Positions 9,808 through 19,159 of a stretch of 51,317 nucleotides of DNA are shown one piece after another. Location of the stretch: assembly GCA_009746045.1 (NCBI GenBank), contig RPFO01000827.1, forward strand, positions 64,001 to 115,317, read 5' to 3'. The position numbers were made by a program, and so were the translations under genes. The number at the start of each line of letters is the position of its first letter. The first letter of the stretch is position 1. The stretch is from Mesostigma viride (taxonomy: Eukaryota > Streptophyta > Mesostigmatophyceae > Mesostigmatales > Mesostigmataceae). Below the pieces are notes generated by a model. That model saw only the letters and a list, made by a program, of their open reading frames with translations, was not told the origin of the DNA and did not search any database.

Positions 9808-9816
9808 TAAGGGGGG
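9808..9816 (+). other. Polypurine tract before 3' LTR
   Basis: GTAAGGGGGG directly abuts the TG of the 3' LTR and would prime plus-strand synthesis. A similar GTAAGGGGGGTGTCAAGG occurs at 9638-9655, resembling a duplicated LTR junction. Confidence 0.75.
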
Positions 9817-10561
9817 TGTCAAGGACATGGTCCTTGTATTTGTACCCACCTGACCTGGCTAGATAGATAGAGGCTCTAATCCCCTAGCCACTGTTCTTTA
9901 TCCCGTTGGATTTGGCCTACAAATGAGAAAGTTGTGGCCAGTTTTAGTAATCAGGGATTAGTACCTATGCCAAGTGGATCCTTATAGGCAGCTGACAAAT
10001 CTGTCTATGTCAGCTGACCTATGACATGTCAGATGAGAATCTATGACAGGACAGCTGACTGATTGACATGTACACTGTGCATGTCAGATGTGGCGCTGAT
10101 ATGTTCACGCCAGATTTACTTCATCATCATCAGATCACACATAGAGAGATCTTTTATTAAATAGTTAGATTACTGTGCAGCAGTTACAAGTTAAGACTGT
10201 ACATCAGTTACAAGATAAGGCTGTACAGCAGTTACAAGATAAGATTTATTCTTGTCTAGATCTGATTGGTAGCCTGTACACTGACCTAACCTGATTGGTG
10301 GCCTGAGTATTACATGAGAATATTCCTAGGCACATTCCTAGCCAGCCAATCAGGTCATCCCAGTTTTCTGCCTGTGTTTTTTCCTCGAGTTAATAAAACA
10401 ACTGAGGAGCCTTGCCAAAGGTACTCCTCACTATCATTCTGCCTCAAACTGAGTCTCTGTCTCTTTGCTCCCATCCTCCATAGCCTGTACCTGCAAGGAC
10501 AGGCACATTTGGGTTTCAATCACAAGCATTGTAGAGGGCAAACCCATTAGTTCTTTCAACA
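9817..10561 (+). repeat. 3' long terminal repeat
   Basis: 745 bp, same length as the 5' copy, two substitutions. Followed directly by the CAACT duplication at 10562-10566. Confidence 0.93.
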
Positions 10562-10879
10562 CAACTCGTGCGTCTCGAGTCCGCCGACGAGCTCGCCCTC
10601 GCACCTCGATCGTCGCGGCACCGTCTTAGATCGCGGCGGGGCCGCGGCCGTCCCCGCCTCCTCCGGTTCCTCGTCGTCGTCGTAGTCGTCGTCCGTGTCG
10701 CACTCGTCGCAGGAAACGTCCTCCTCCATGTCGTCGTCCGCCGGGATGTCGAACACGACCTCCCCGTCGTCCGTCATGCTGACCGCCCACCCCTTGTGGA
10801 TGCCGGACATGACGAGCTCGACGAGTTCGCGATCGTGACGCAGGGAGGAGTCGCGGCACTGGGAGCGAGTCTTGGCCAT
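10562..10879 (-). pseudogene. N-terminal fragment of viral gene split by retrotransposon
   Basis: Starts at ATG 10879 (MAKTRSQCRDS) and stays open to the target-site duplication; the next codons run into the LTR and stop. Contains a predicted helix (RELVELVMSGIHKG), then a strongly acidic stretch (DDDMEEDVSCDECDTDDDYD). The remaining C-terminal part lies at 4373-4536 on the other side of the LTR element. Upstream, on the coding strand, is an AT-rich tract (TTTTTTTATCC) and AAAGTATACC as likely promoter. Function unknown. Confidence 0.7.
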
Positions 10880-11024
10880 GGCGGACGGGGTATACTTTTG
10901 CGCGGATAAAAAAAATCGGCCCGCTGAAACGAGTTTCGACGCCTGTCGGCCCGATACCGTCGCGATCCCGTCGCGGAGAATATTCTCGCGAGGTTACTAG
11001 AGACCACTGAGGGAGGCGCAGATC

Positions 11025-11288
11025 ATGTCGGACCCGAAACCGGTGAAGACGCTGGAGGCGCGGACGGTGAACGTGTCCCGCATCCGTTTCGCGACGGGCG
11101 AGATGATGTTCACGACGAACCCGATCGACGTGGGCGACCACAGGCTGTACTCGGCCCGCTTCGAGGGGGTGCCGTACCTGTACATCATGGAGAGGTCGGA
11201 CGAGCCGGGCGGCGGGCTGCAGAACGTTCCCGACCCGACGTTCAACGGTTACACGATCCTACAAAGCATCGGCCCGCCCGCGACGTAG
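11025..11288 (+). CDS. Hypothetical protein, 87 aa
   Basis: Short intact frame with viral codon use, starting at ATG 11025 between the interrupted gene and PCNA. The sequence is beta-rich in appearance (RFATGEMMFTT, GVPYLYIMERSDEPGGG). No recognised family, signal peptide or membrane segment. Coding status rests on composition, tight spacing and absence of a better frame. Confidence 0.6.
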   Translation: MSDPKPVKTLEARTVNVSRIRFATGEMMFTTNPIDVGDHRLYSARFEGVPYLYIMERSDEPGGGLQNVPDPTFNGYTILQSIGPPAT

Positions 11289-11419
11289 ATAAGCACGCTC
11301 GGCCGAGCTTCTCGTCGTCCATCGACTCGATCACACGCCGCGCGTTCGGCGGAGGAGGACGAATTTCTCGTCCCGTTGTCGTGACACTCCCGTCGGACGT
11401 CTGCGCTGTCCATTTCGCC

Positions 11420-12198
11420 ATGGAGTTCCGGACAGTCCAAGGGTCCTCTATCAAGCTGCTGGTGGAGGCGTTGAAAGAGCTGACCAACGACGTGAACTTC
11501 TACTTCGGATCGGACGGCGTCCGCATCACGGCCTTCGACAACGCGCACTGCGCCCTATTCCACGTGCTGTTGGAGGCCGATAAGATCGAGAGTACGTCTG
11601 CACGAAACCGTGCACGGTGGGCATCAGCCTGGTGAACATGTTCAAACTGATCAAGAACGTCGGGGTGTCGGACGAACTGGAGATGAAGTTGGACGCGGCG
11701 TCCATGGACGTGATGGAGATCCACATCTCGAACGCGGACAAGAGCGCGAGGTGGTCGTACAAGATGAAGCTGCTGGACATCGACGAGCAGTCCCTCAGCA
11801 TCCCCGAAAAGCAGTACATGACGCTCGTGACGATGGCGAGCTCGGAATTCCAAAAGATCTGCCGCGACCTGTCGATCGTGTCCGACAACGTGAGGATCAA
11901 GTGCACGGGCGAGGACATCGTGTTCGCGTGCGAGGGCGACATCGGGTCGTGCGTGCTCGAAATCGGGAAGACGTTCCCCAACATGAAGGTGGAGACGGGG
12001 GAGGACGACGCGATCGACGAGGAGTTCTCGCTGCGATACCTGTGCACGTTCGCGAAGGCGGGCGGACTGTGCAGCAGTGTGAACCTGTTCCTGAGTCCCG
12101 AGTACCCCATCATCGTCAAGTACCGCGTGGGAGACCTGGGGACGCTGCTGTACGCGCTGGCCCCGAAGATTTCGGGCGACCAGATGGACGCGGAGTGA
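11420..12198 (+). CDS. PCNA-like sliding clamp, frameshifted
   Basis: DNA polymerase processivity clamp. The N-terminal part from ATG 11420 (MEFRTVQGSSIKLLVEAL) contains the typical LLVEALKEL and GVRITAFDNAHCAL segments. After about 57 codons, near 11593, the frame changes by one base, and the rest (VGISLVNMFKLIKNV, DELEMKLD, FPNMKVETGEDDAIDEEFSL, EYPIIVKYRVGDLGTLLYAL) follows to the stop at 12198. The total is about 260 residues, the usual PCNA size, so a single lost base explains the break. It would ring DNA and recruit viral or host polymerase, ligase and nucleases. Convergent with VLTF3 downstream. Confidence 0.92.
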
Positions 12199-12316
12199 CC
12201 GCGTCGTAGAAACGTAGTTGGGCGTGTGAGCTCGATCGTATGCGCATGCAAGACAATTCGTATTCATAATCATAATAAAATAACATTCATCATCCCTCGG
12301 TATCGCGATCCGCGTC

Positions 12317-13588
12317 TCACGAAGTGCTAGGAATGTACTGCCACCCCAACTTTTTGCAAATCCCCTTCCAAATGACATCCTGTCCCCACAGCTTCTCCCG
12401 GCTCTTCAGCAGGGGGAAGTACGGGATGAACTGGTCGTAGCTCATGAGCTCGCACAGTTTGTGCAGGCAGTAGGAGTAGTTCAAAAAATTCTTGCGGTCC
12501 TTGGGACAGACCTCCTCGAAGGGGGCCTGCATCATGCGGAACATGTTCCGCAACCGCTCCTCCTGCTCCGTGGTCATGGTGGGCGGCGACGTGCCCGCGA
12601 GGATGTGCGTGATCTGGAACCGGTGTTCGAAGAACTTGGACATCTTCAACTTCCGCAGGAACTTGCGCACGTTCTCGGGGGTGATGTCCGAGGCGGCGGT
12701 CATGCGCGCCTTCTTGAACTCCGCGCGCACGGCGTCCACGACCTCGTCGGGGATGACGGACCGTTCGCGCGCGTGGAATTGGGACAGCGTCTCGTTGAAA
12801 TGGTTGATGCGCTTGTAGCAGTAGTCCGCGTTGTTGATCGAGGTGCCGTAGGGGAACGCCTCGACGCCGTCGTTGTGCGCGGGCTCGCACGTCCCGCATC
12901 GCGAGCAGACGAGCGCGCCGTCCGCCACGACTTCCACCATGTTGACCTCGCACTCCGCGCAGAAACCGTACACGACCATCTGGTCCTCGCGCTGGCACTC
13001 GACGGCCACCTGGCCCTGCTCGTCCTCGAACGGGAGGTAGTGGTACCGTTCGATGGCCCTCATGAAATCGCGGTACAGGGACCGACGGTTGACGTCGATC
13101 GGCTTCGAGTCGCCGCTGCCCCGCCTCCCGTCTCGGCCCCCCTCCCGTCTTCTCCCCCCTCCCTGCGTCTTCTGGCGCTTCCGGTTGGAATCCGATACGG
13201 CCACGACGTAGTCTCGGTATACGGGCGCGGCGTCCAGCAGGAACTCGATCTCGTCCTCGCCCGTCTCGATGACCCGTACGGCGTCCGCCGCCTTTCGGAT
13301 CTTCCGCCTCAACTCCGCCGCCTCGACGGGGTCCGAGGACCCCTCGAGCCGCGCCTCCATGTCCCGGACCTCCTTCCTCATCGCGTCGACTTCCCCCCTC
13401 CTCTTCTCGAAAAATTCCATGCACTCCCGCATCTTGGACTCCACCGTGGACAGCGTCTTGGACATCCCCGCCGACTTCACGCGTCCGGTCACCACGGGAG
13501 TAGAGGAACATATTTTGGCCGCGGCCGGGACGGCGCGCCCGTCCGACGAGGGCGCGGACGGCGCGGACATCCTGCTCGTCCCTATCAT
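12317..13588 (-). CDS. Poxvirus-type late transcription factor VLTF3-like
   Basis: NCLDV core gene for late or intermediate transcription. ATG candidates at 13588 and 13570; the first is used. The N-terminal third is coiled-coil (MRECMEFFEKRRGEVDAMRKE). A basic linker follows (KRQKTQGGGRRREGG), then a zinc ribbon FCAECEVN ... LVCSRCGTC. The conserved C-terminal helical domain has NADYCYKRINHFNETLSQF, NVRKFLRKLKMSKFFEH and FPLLKSREKLWGQD. The frame is intact. Upstream in-frame sequence without promoter features was not included. Shares a 144-bp divergent promoter with the gene at 13733. The product would act with the viral RNA polymerase in the factory or nucleus. Confidence 0.93.
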   Translation of the reverse strand: MIGTSRMSAPSAPSSDGRAVPAAAKICSSTPVVTGRVKSAGMSKTLSTVESKMRECMEFFEKRRGEVDAMRKEVRDMEARLEGSSDPVEAAELRRKIRKAADAVRVIETGEDEIEFLLDAAPVYRDYVVAVSDSNRKRQKTQGGGRRREGGRDGRRGSGDSKPIDVNRRSLYRDFMRAIERYHYLPFEDEQGQVAVECQREDQMVVYGFCAECEVNMVEVVADGALVCSRCGTCEPAHNDGVEAFPYGTSINNADYCYKRINHFNETLSQFHARERSVIPDEVVDAVRAEFKKARMTAASDITPENVRKFLRKLKMSKFFEHRFQITHILAGTSPPTMTTEQEERLRNMFRMMQAPFEEVCPKDRKNFLNYSYCLHKLCELMSYDQFIPYFPLLKSREKLWGQDVIWKGICKKLGWQYIPSTS

Positions 13589-13732
13589 AACAACGCGCAG
13601 ATTCTCCGTTCGCGACCGAGGTCGAGCGGGTCGCTCCCTTTTATGCTCCGTCGGTCGCGTCGGCGGGGAGGTTCGTTCAGCGGACGGGATCTTTTTTCCG
13701 CGCATGTAGCATAGATCTCCTCCGACCCCACG
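13589..13732. promoter_or_regulatory. Divergent promoter, VLTF3 / 13733 gene
   Basis: Gap between divergent starts. ATAGATC at 13711-13717 lies 22 nt before the rightward ATG, like the CTAGATA element before the capsid gene. Toward VLTF3 no clear TATA element stands out. Confidence 0.4.
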
Positions 13733-14248
13733 ATGACGACCTCTCACGCCTCCCACTCTTCCGTGTCCAAGGACGTCGAGATCCTGGTCGAGTCGTCGAC
13801 GGCGGACGGGCCACCAAAGGCCAAGAAGGCCAGGAAGACCAAGGACGCCCCCGCCGCCGCCCCCGCCCCATCGCACGACAAGCCCGAGTCCGCCTCCGCG
13901 GATCCCGCCCCCGCCCCGGCGGTCGCCGAGGTGAAGATGGAAACCGACTCGCGCGCCAAGCCCGCGAGGCGAGCGGCGCGCGAAGAGACCGGCGATTCCG
14001 GCGTCGAGACCGAGCCCAAAAAGAACAAGGTCATGAGTTCGTCGATCCCCGAGCTGACGGTCGGGGACGTGCGCAAGTGTTTGAACCAGATCCGGCGCAA
14101 GGGGCAGGCCATCCAGAGCCAGCACCTGTTGCAAAACGGGTGGACCGCGGGCGATTTCGCGCTCAAGTACCTGCTCGGGAACTCGTCCACCCGCAAGGCC
14201 GGGAAGTTCGCCGATGCCGAAGAGGAGCCGGGCAAGACGGACGCCTGA
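13733..14248 (+). CDS. Hypothetical protein with disordered N-terminus, 171 aa
   Basis: The first 110 residues are low-complexity, Ala/Pro/Lys-rich and charged (PKAKKARKTKD, PAPAPAVAEVK), probably disordered with possible nuclear localisation signals. The C-terminal 60 residues form a compact candidate domain (LTVGDVRKCLNQIRRKGQAI, WTAGDFALKYLLG). Divergent partner of VLTF3. No family recognised; a DNA-binding or virion-core role is possible from the basic tail-like composition, but this is only inference. Confidence 0.75.
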   Translation: MTTSHASHSSVSKDVEILVESSTADGPPKAKKARKTKDAPAAAPAPSHDKPESASADPAPAPAVAEVKMETDSRAKPARRAAREETGDSGVETEPKKNKVMSSSIPELTVGDVRKCLNQIRRKGQAIQSQHLLQNGWTAGDFALKYLLGNSSTRKAGKFADAEEEPGKTDA

Positions 14249-14375
14249 AAGACGATCCGTTCGCCCCGTGCGACGAATGAACGTGTGAATGCCTAACTAA
14301 TAAAAATCCGTTCCTATAAACCGCGCGTCTTCTCATGCTTCTCATGCACTCGCGTAGACAGACCATAGTCCGTAG

Positions 14376-15016
14376 CTAGTCTAGTCGATCCGCGACGTCG
14401 TCCCACGACGCGTCCAGGGCGGACGCGTAGACCGCGTAATCGGCTTTGGGTAGTGTTTTGCGAGGTGCGTCTTCGTGACGGCGTTGTCCTCGTTCAAGGT
14501 AGCCCCCAACACGGTCAGCACCAAGCCCCGCTCGCGGCACATCCGTTCGGCGTCCGCGAAAGGGACGGCGTGCAGGAACGTGGACTCCATTTCGTCGGCC
14601 GTCTCCTCCCCCAGCCGGTCGACGGGCCGGCACAGCTTCAGCAGCAGCAGGAGGTCGATGTTCGGGTGTTCCAGGACGTAGTCCGCGGACTTCCCCACCC
14701 GGTCGTCCTCCGTCATGTGGCACGCCATGTCCACGGCGACGGCCGATTCGTCGAACGCCACGAGATGGGTGTACGGCCTCGGGCCGGCGCCGGACTTGCG
14801 ATCGGACTCGATCGTGTGGACGCCGAAGTAGCGACGGTAGGGCTCGTTGCGGCCTATCAGGTACACGGTGCGACCCTCGGGTTCGTCGGAGGATCCGCTT
14901 TCGCCCCGCGAGTACGTTTTCGCGAACGCGCCGCCGCGGACGTCGACGGATCGGCGAGGACGAGGACCATACCGCGCGGAAGGAGGCGCGAGGACTGATC
15001 GAGCGATCGCGGCCAT
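14376..15016 (-). CDS. Hypothetical protein, about 213 aa, frameshifted near C-terminus
   Basis: From ATG 15016 (MAAIARSVLAPPSARYG) the frame reads well through TVYLIGRNEPYRRYFGV, VAVDMACHMTEDDRVGK and NIDLLLLLKLCRPVDRL. Near 14445, in TACCCAAAGCC, the sensible frame switches, and the end reads ADYAVYASALDASWDDVADRL with a stop at 14376. No domain recognised. A longer in-frame extension upstream to 15622 is only the shadow of the opposite-strand gene at 15182. Divergent from that gene with a 165-bp gap. Confidence 0.7.
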
Positions 15017-15181
15017 CGTCGGTTGAGGTACCCCGCGATTATTTTCGGACCCCGTTCGAACGCACCCCGCGCGCGAACGAGATGCGCGGTACCACCGGAG
15101 GTGAAGTGCGCGATTCGGGACGATCGAGAAGCCGCGAAAGGTAAATAAATATCCCCGGATACGATAGAATCGCGACCGGTC

Positions 15182-15703
15182 ATGAAACGGTGTGGCGCCA
15201 CGACCGCGAGCGGACGCAGGTGTCGCAACTCGGCGTCGTGCCCCGCGCACTCCGGCGGAAAGAGAACCGGAGCCCCTACCGTCAAGAAGCGAATGACGAG
15301 AGCGAGCGCGAGCCGGACACGGGCCCGGACCCGGACACGGACGCGGCACTCGGCGCGGTCCCACGCGGTCACGAACATCGATCCCATGTTCAATCGGGGA
15401 CTCGACCTCCACGACCCGATGGACGCGCCCGGGCACGCGCCTCCCGACCGGCTCTTCCAAGACCCCAACATCGCGATCCCCGTTCCGAACGGGTTCGTCG
15501 CGCCTCAGAACCCGTACGCGATCGACATGGACGACATCCCCATGGTCGACTACCCGTTCGAGAACGGGAACATCGACTTCATACCCGCCGGCGGGGACCA
15601 CGACGAGGCGCAGAAGAGACACCGCCGTCGTACCGCGTCGGCTCGTGCCGGGCCGACCGCGCGCCGTTCTACCTCTTCCGCGCGCAAACGTTCTAAAAAG
15701 TGA
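15182..15703 (+). CDS. Small zinc-motif protein with basic linker
   Basis: The N-terminus carries a compact Cys/His cluster, C4-GATTASGRR-C14-RNSAS-C20-PA-H23. This CxAxTxxGxxC...CxxH type occurs in many giant-virus and algal proteins and presumably binds one zinc. A strongly basic Arg/Thr repeat follows (SRTRARTRTRTRH), then an acidic/Pro-rich region (IDMDDIPMVDYPFENGN) and a basic C-terminal tail (SARKRSKK). Related in its zinc motif to the gene at 32371. Likely nucleic-acid associated; function unknown. An AATAAATAGG polyadenylation-like signal follows at about 15774. Confidence 0.72.
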   Translation: MKRCGATTASGRRCRNSASCPAHSGGKRTGAPTVKKRMTRASASRTRARTRTRTRHSARSHAVTNIDPMFNRGLDLHDPMDAPGHAPPDRLFQDPNIAIPVPNGFVAPQNPYAIDMDDIPMVDYPFENGNIDFIPAGGDHDEAQKRHRRRTASARAGPTARRSTSSARKRSKK

Positions 15704-15879
15704 CGCGCGATCTACCGTCTAACAACACTCCGCGCGCGATCCTACGATGGTGGTTCCACGTGACATGTGCGAGAATAAATAGGACGTAAATGATTCGTTT
15801 ATTCATAAGCATAAGCGGGAGGCGGGAAGCTCGAACCGTTGAGTTCGTGCTCCGACGGGTTCGGCGTTTTCCCGGGATT

Positions 15880-16350
15880 TTAACGGGCGTCCATGATCCG
15901 GAGGCACGACTCGTACTCGAGTCTCTCGGCCTCTTTCCGGACGAACTTGCGGAACGCCCAGAACTTGCGGGCGAAATCGTCCTCGGCCTTCCACCTCCTG
16001 GCGCCGTAAATGAAGAACGGGACACCCTCGGTGTCCTCGTAGGCGGCGCGCAATTCTTCGCGACACGCGGCGAAGTCCGGATTCGTCATGGCTTCGGCCA
16101 CCCTCGCCCGTTCCGCCTTGGCCTCCGCGGCCTCCTTCGCGCGTCTCGCGTCCTCCGCGGCGTACCGCGCGCGGTTGATGTCCACCAACGTGGGCTGGAC
16201 CGGGCAGTTCCCGACGGACGTGTTCAACGTCCCGGCGGCTTGTCTGCGCGCGAATTCGATCTCCATGTTCCGCAGGAACAACGGGACGTCCGACTCGTCC
16301 TTTGCGGTCTCCGTGTCTCCGGCTGCCGTCGCGGGCGACGAGTCTGTCAT
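15880..16350 (-). CDS. Hypothetical coiled-coil protein, 156 aa
   Basis: Intact frame from ATG 16350. Central helix rich in Ala, Glu, Arg (RYAAEDARRAKEAAEAKAER) is a probable coiled coil. A C-terminal segment with aromatic residues follows (VPFFIYGARRWKAEDDF, FWAFRKFVRKEAERL). No catalytic motif. Divergent from the gene at 16415 with 64 bp between them. Confidence 0.75.
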   Translation of the reverse strand: MTDSSPATAAGDTETAKDESDVPLFLRNMEIEFARRQAAGTLNTSVGNCPVQPTLVDINRARYAAEDARRAKEAAEAKAERARVAEAMTNPDFAACREELRAAYEDTEGVPFFIYGARRWKAEDDFARKFWAFRKFVRKEAERLEYESCLRIMDAR

Positions 16351-16395
16351 GCCGCCCCGTTTATGTACCGATCGGCATAAAAATCTTCGGCTGGA

Positions 16396-16404
16396 CTAGA
16401 TATA
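16396..16404 (+). promoter_or_regulatory. CTAGATATA promoter element
   Basis: CTAGATATA lies 19 nt before the ATG at 16415, at the same distance and with the same core as before capsid protein B (997) and the MGNCC gene (19345, minus). Probable viral core promoter. Confidence 0.5.
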
Positions 16405-16414
16405 CCGACAAACG

Positions 16415-17692
16415 ATGCCGACGAATCGCAGATCGACGCGCGTCCCGTCGACGCGACGCCCTCCGGCGCCGCGCCGCGTTCGGACGACATGGCGAGGAGC
16501 GCGTGGGATGTGCGCGGGACGACCCGCCCGCGGTCGCGGCACCACGCCGTCATGGCGGCGGCGTTCGCGTCGGCCACGGCCCCGGGACTCGAGTACCCCG
16601 GCGAGGACGCCCCGTTCTGCTCCCACGGGGTCGCCAAGGGGCTGACGATGGCCAGGGCGCTGAGGCTTTTCCGGGCGGTGTACCCGGACTTCCCGGAAGC
16701 CGAGCTGCAGGAGATGACGCGCGACGAGATGTGCGAGAAGATGTCGTACGACGCCGTGGACGCCATGACCAAACTCGTGTGCGCGAAACTGATGGACGCC
16801 AACACCGACCCGGGGAGGATGGCGCACCTCGTGGCGATCGCCGCCGCGCTCGACGACAGACCGGCGGAGGCGTACGCGGGCATCCCGAAGCGGATCTTGT
16901 GCGAGATGATCTCCGAGCGTCTGAAGCCGCACCAACGGTTCCGCTTCCTGCGCAAACTCGTCCCGACCCGCGCGATGAAGTCGATCTCCGATTTCGCGCG
17001 CAAGGCCGCGGGCGCGGCGGGCGACGCCGCCCACTCGGCCAGATCGTGTTGTCCGCCCCGGGGGTCGATAGCGTGCTGGGCCAGGCCCCTTTGTGGCTGC
17101 GAGGCGCGATGCTCGGTATGGGCGCGCTCAGGAGCATGTACCAGCCCAACGGCGTGCTGAAGGCCGGGTTCACGGCGACCGCGATCCCCACGCTCCTCCA
17201 GCTCGCCAAGACTCCCGTCCCGTCCACACTGGGCCAATCGCTGGCGGGGATGCCGGACGGAGGCGGCGAGTCGACGCGGCCGCCCGGGCGTCGCCCGTCA
17301 CGCAGAACACCTCGGCGGCTCCCCGACACGCGCACGACATCCTCTTCGACGACCCGGCGCCGTCGGTCGACGGTCCGAGTTTCCAGGATCGATTGAGGGA
17401 GATGTCCTCCCGAGCCCTGGAGTGGGGCATGCAGAAGGCCGGAGAAGCGGGGGACGCGGCCCGCTTATACGGCCCCATGGCCGCTGAGAAGGCGACGGAG
17501 TGGCGGGACGCGGCCGCGGGGTACGGCGCCTCCGCCGTCGACCGAGTGAGAGAGGCGATGGCCGAGTACCTCGCGTCGCCCCCGGAAACCGACGCGCAGG
17601 TCGCGTACGGACCGGAACTCCCCACGGCGGTGCGGCCAGGGAGGAGCGACGCGGTCCGATACGACGCCGGCTATTTCGGGAGCGTAGGCGGT
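16415..17692 (+). CDS. Tandem paralogue 1, basic N-terminus plus hydrophobic domain, frameshifted
   Basis: First of two tandem related genes. Basic N-terminus (MPTNRRSTRVPSTRRPPAPRR), then a conserved domain with GLEYPGEDAPFCSHGVAKG, LFRAVYPDFPEAELQEM, DEMCEKMSYDAVDAMTKLVC and KPHQRFRFLRKLVPTRAM. A hydrophobic stretch follows (PLWLRGAMLGMGALRSM ... ATAIPTLLQLAK). The frame changes at about 16490, 17040 and 17275, each a single-base shift. The 3' end is uncertain: one frame stops at 17692, another reads on into the next gene. The paralogue at 17739 shows the same domain order, supporting the start at 16415. Family not recognised; membrane association is inferred. Confidence 0.65.
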
Positions 17693-17738
17693 AAGACGAA
17701 CAAAATGTGTCTCTATAGCATGATAGAGACGCGACGAC

Positions 17739-19159
17739 ATGCCGGCCGGGACGAAACGGTCGCGCGCGAGGACGAGGAAGACCGCCGGCGGCGGGCGAAG
17801 AAGACCGCCGGTGGTACCGGTACTTCGGCCAAGACCAAGCGGACGAAGCCGAGAGCCGCCGCGACCAAGAAACGGTCACCCGCGAAACGGACGCGGCCGA
17901 GCGCTCGCCACGTGATGATGTCGGCCGCCCTCGAAGCCGCCGCTCAGGAGGGGCTGGAATACGAGGGAGAGGACGCGCCCGAGTTCTGCAACAAGGGGGT
18001 CGCCAAGGGGATGCCGAGGCACAGGGCCGTCGAGATCTTCAAGGCCGTGTACCCCCGGTACCCCGACTCGTACATCCGCGGCATGAACCGCGAGCAGATG
18101 TGCGACATGATCTCGCACGCGCGGGTGAGCGAGGTCACTCGCCGACTGTGCGCGGACATGATGAACGAGAACGCGTCCCAAGAACACGTGCCGCAGCTGA
18201 TATCGATCGCCGCCGCGCTGGAGGGCAAGCCGGCGACGGATTACCGGGATATGGACAAGCGGACGTTGTGCGAGATCGTGGCGGACAGCATGCGGGTGCA
18301 CCAGCGTTTCCGCTTCCTCCGCCGCCTCATCCCCGCGCGCGTCATGAACATGATCCAGACGGTGGTGAAACGCCTCGTCCTGTCGGCGGGCGACGCGTCC
18401 CGTCTGATCATGTCGATCCCCGCGATCGAGCAGATCATCGACTTCATGCCCGCGTGGGTGAAGGTCACCCTGCTGGGTCTCGGAACGACGCAGATCCTGT
18501 CGGGCGAGGACGAGAAGGATCGAGGCTGGTTCCTGGTGAGCGCGATCCCGATGCTGTTCAACCTCGCCGGACAGAAGATGCCGGCCGACCTGGTCGCGGG
18601 CATGGCCTTGTTGAACCCGAACCGCAACGTGCGGGACTCGGCCGTGTTCGCGGGGACCACGAACGCGTACGTGCAATCCCGACGAGCGGCAAGGGCCGTC
18701 GCGCAGACGTACACGGATACCAAGCTGAAGGAGGGGTACGAAAAGGCGTCCCTGGATCTGCTGATCAACTACCTCGTGAAGTCGGGCGCCGTGGTCGTCG
18801 ATGACAAAAAGGGAGTGGTGATCATCCGGTATCCGGACGGCGACCATAAGACGTTGAAGACGAAGGGAACATTTTACAATTCGTCCGTGTCGGACGTGGT
18901 CAAGCAGGAAATGGCCGACAAGAACTCGAAGATGCGCATGTTCGACGCTATGGCGGAACAAGACGCCGGTTACCGCGAATCCAAACAGAGACTCGACATG
19001 GAGTACCAGGAGAAGCTGGAGAGACTGGAGAACGAGAGAGGCAAGATAGAGTTCCGGGACATGGACACGGGCTCGGCGGAGGAAGAGGCGTTCAGTACGA
19101 CGGGCGCCATCGGAGCCTTAGCGAGAGCCGCGTTGTCCTCCGTCACGGGATCTGGGTAG
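17739..19159 (+). CDS. Tandem paralogue 2, basic N-terminus plus hydrophobic domain
   Basis: Second copy. The ATG at 17739 gives a basic start (MPAGTKRSRARTRKTAGG) like that of paralogue 1, with a probable one-base shift near 17790 into the long frame. CTATAGCATGATAG lies just upstream. The domain has GLEYEGEDAPEFCNKGVAKG, IFKAVYPRYPDSYIRGM, EQMCDMISHARVSEVTRRLC and HQRFRFLRRLIPARVM. Hydrophobic segments follow (MPAWVKVTLLGLGTTQIL, FLVSAIPMLFNLAG), then an extended region ending in a charged helix (YQEKLERLENERGKIEF). About 470 residues. If the in-frame ATG at 17705 is used no frameshift is needed. Unknown function; conserved Cys pairs and hydrophobic core suggest a virion membrane or scaffold role. 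Confidence 0.75.

Larger units (their letters stand above)
4537..10561 (+). mobile_element. Gag-only Copia-like LTR retrotransposon (TR-GAG type)
   Basis: A 6,025-bp element with two 745-bp LTRs starting TGTCAAGG and ending TTTCAACA, 5-bp CAACT duplications, a primer binding site right after the 5' LTR, a gag-protease reading frame, and a purine tract before the 3' LTR. No integrase, reverse transcriptase or RNase H frame is present: from 7158 to 9816 there is noncoding sequence and nested inverted repeats. It would therefore depend on an autonomous relative. LTRs differ at only two sites (5079 T versus 10359 C; 5256 A versus 10536 G), meaning recent insertion. Base composition is clearly lower in GC than the flanking viral genes, which indicates origin from a host genome. 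Confidence 0.92.

Noticed and set aside
7158-9816. Decayed reverse transcriptase/integrase of the LTR element
   Set aside because: None of the typical motifs (YVDD, HHCC, DDE) appear in any frame, even allowing frameshifts.
10568-10909. Plus-strand gene beside the 3' LTR
   Set aside because: It is the antisense of the interrupted viral gene; hydrophobic runs come from reading acidic codons backwards.
12317-14134. N-terminal extension of VLTF3 to 14134
   Set aside because: The extra part is the antisense of the gene at 13733 and lacks domain character; start codons at 13588 or 13570 fit the family.
14381-15622. 413-residue minus-strand protein
   Set aside because: The first 200 residues are the shadow of the opposite-strand zinc-motif gene at 15182.
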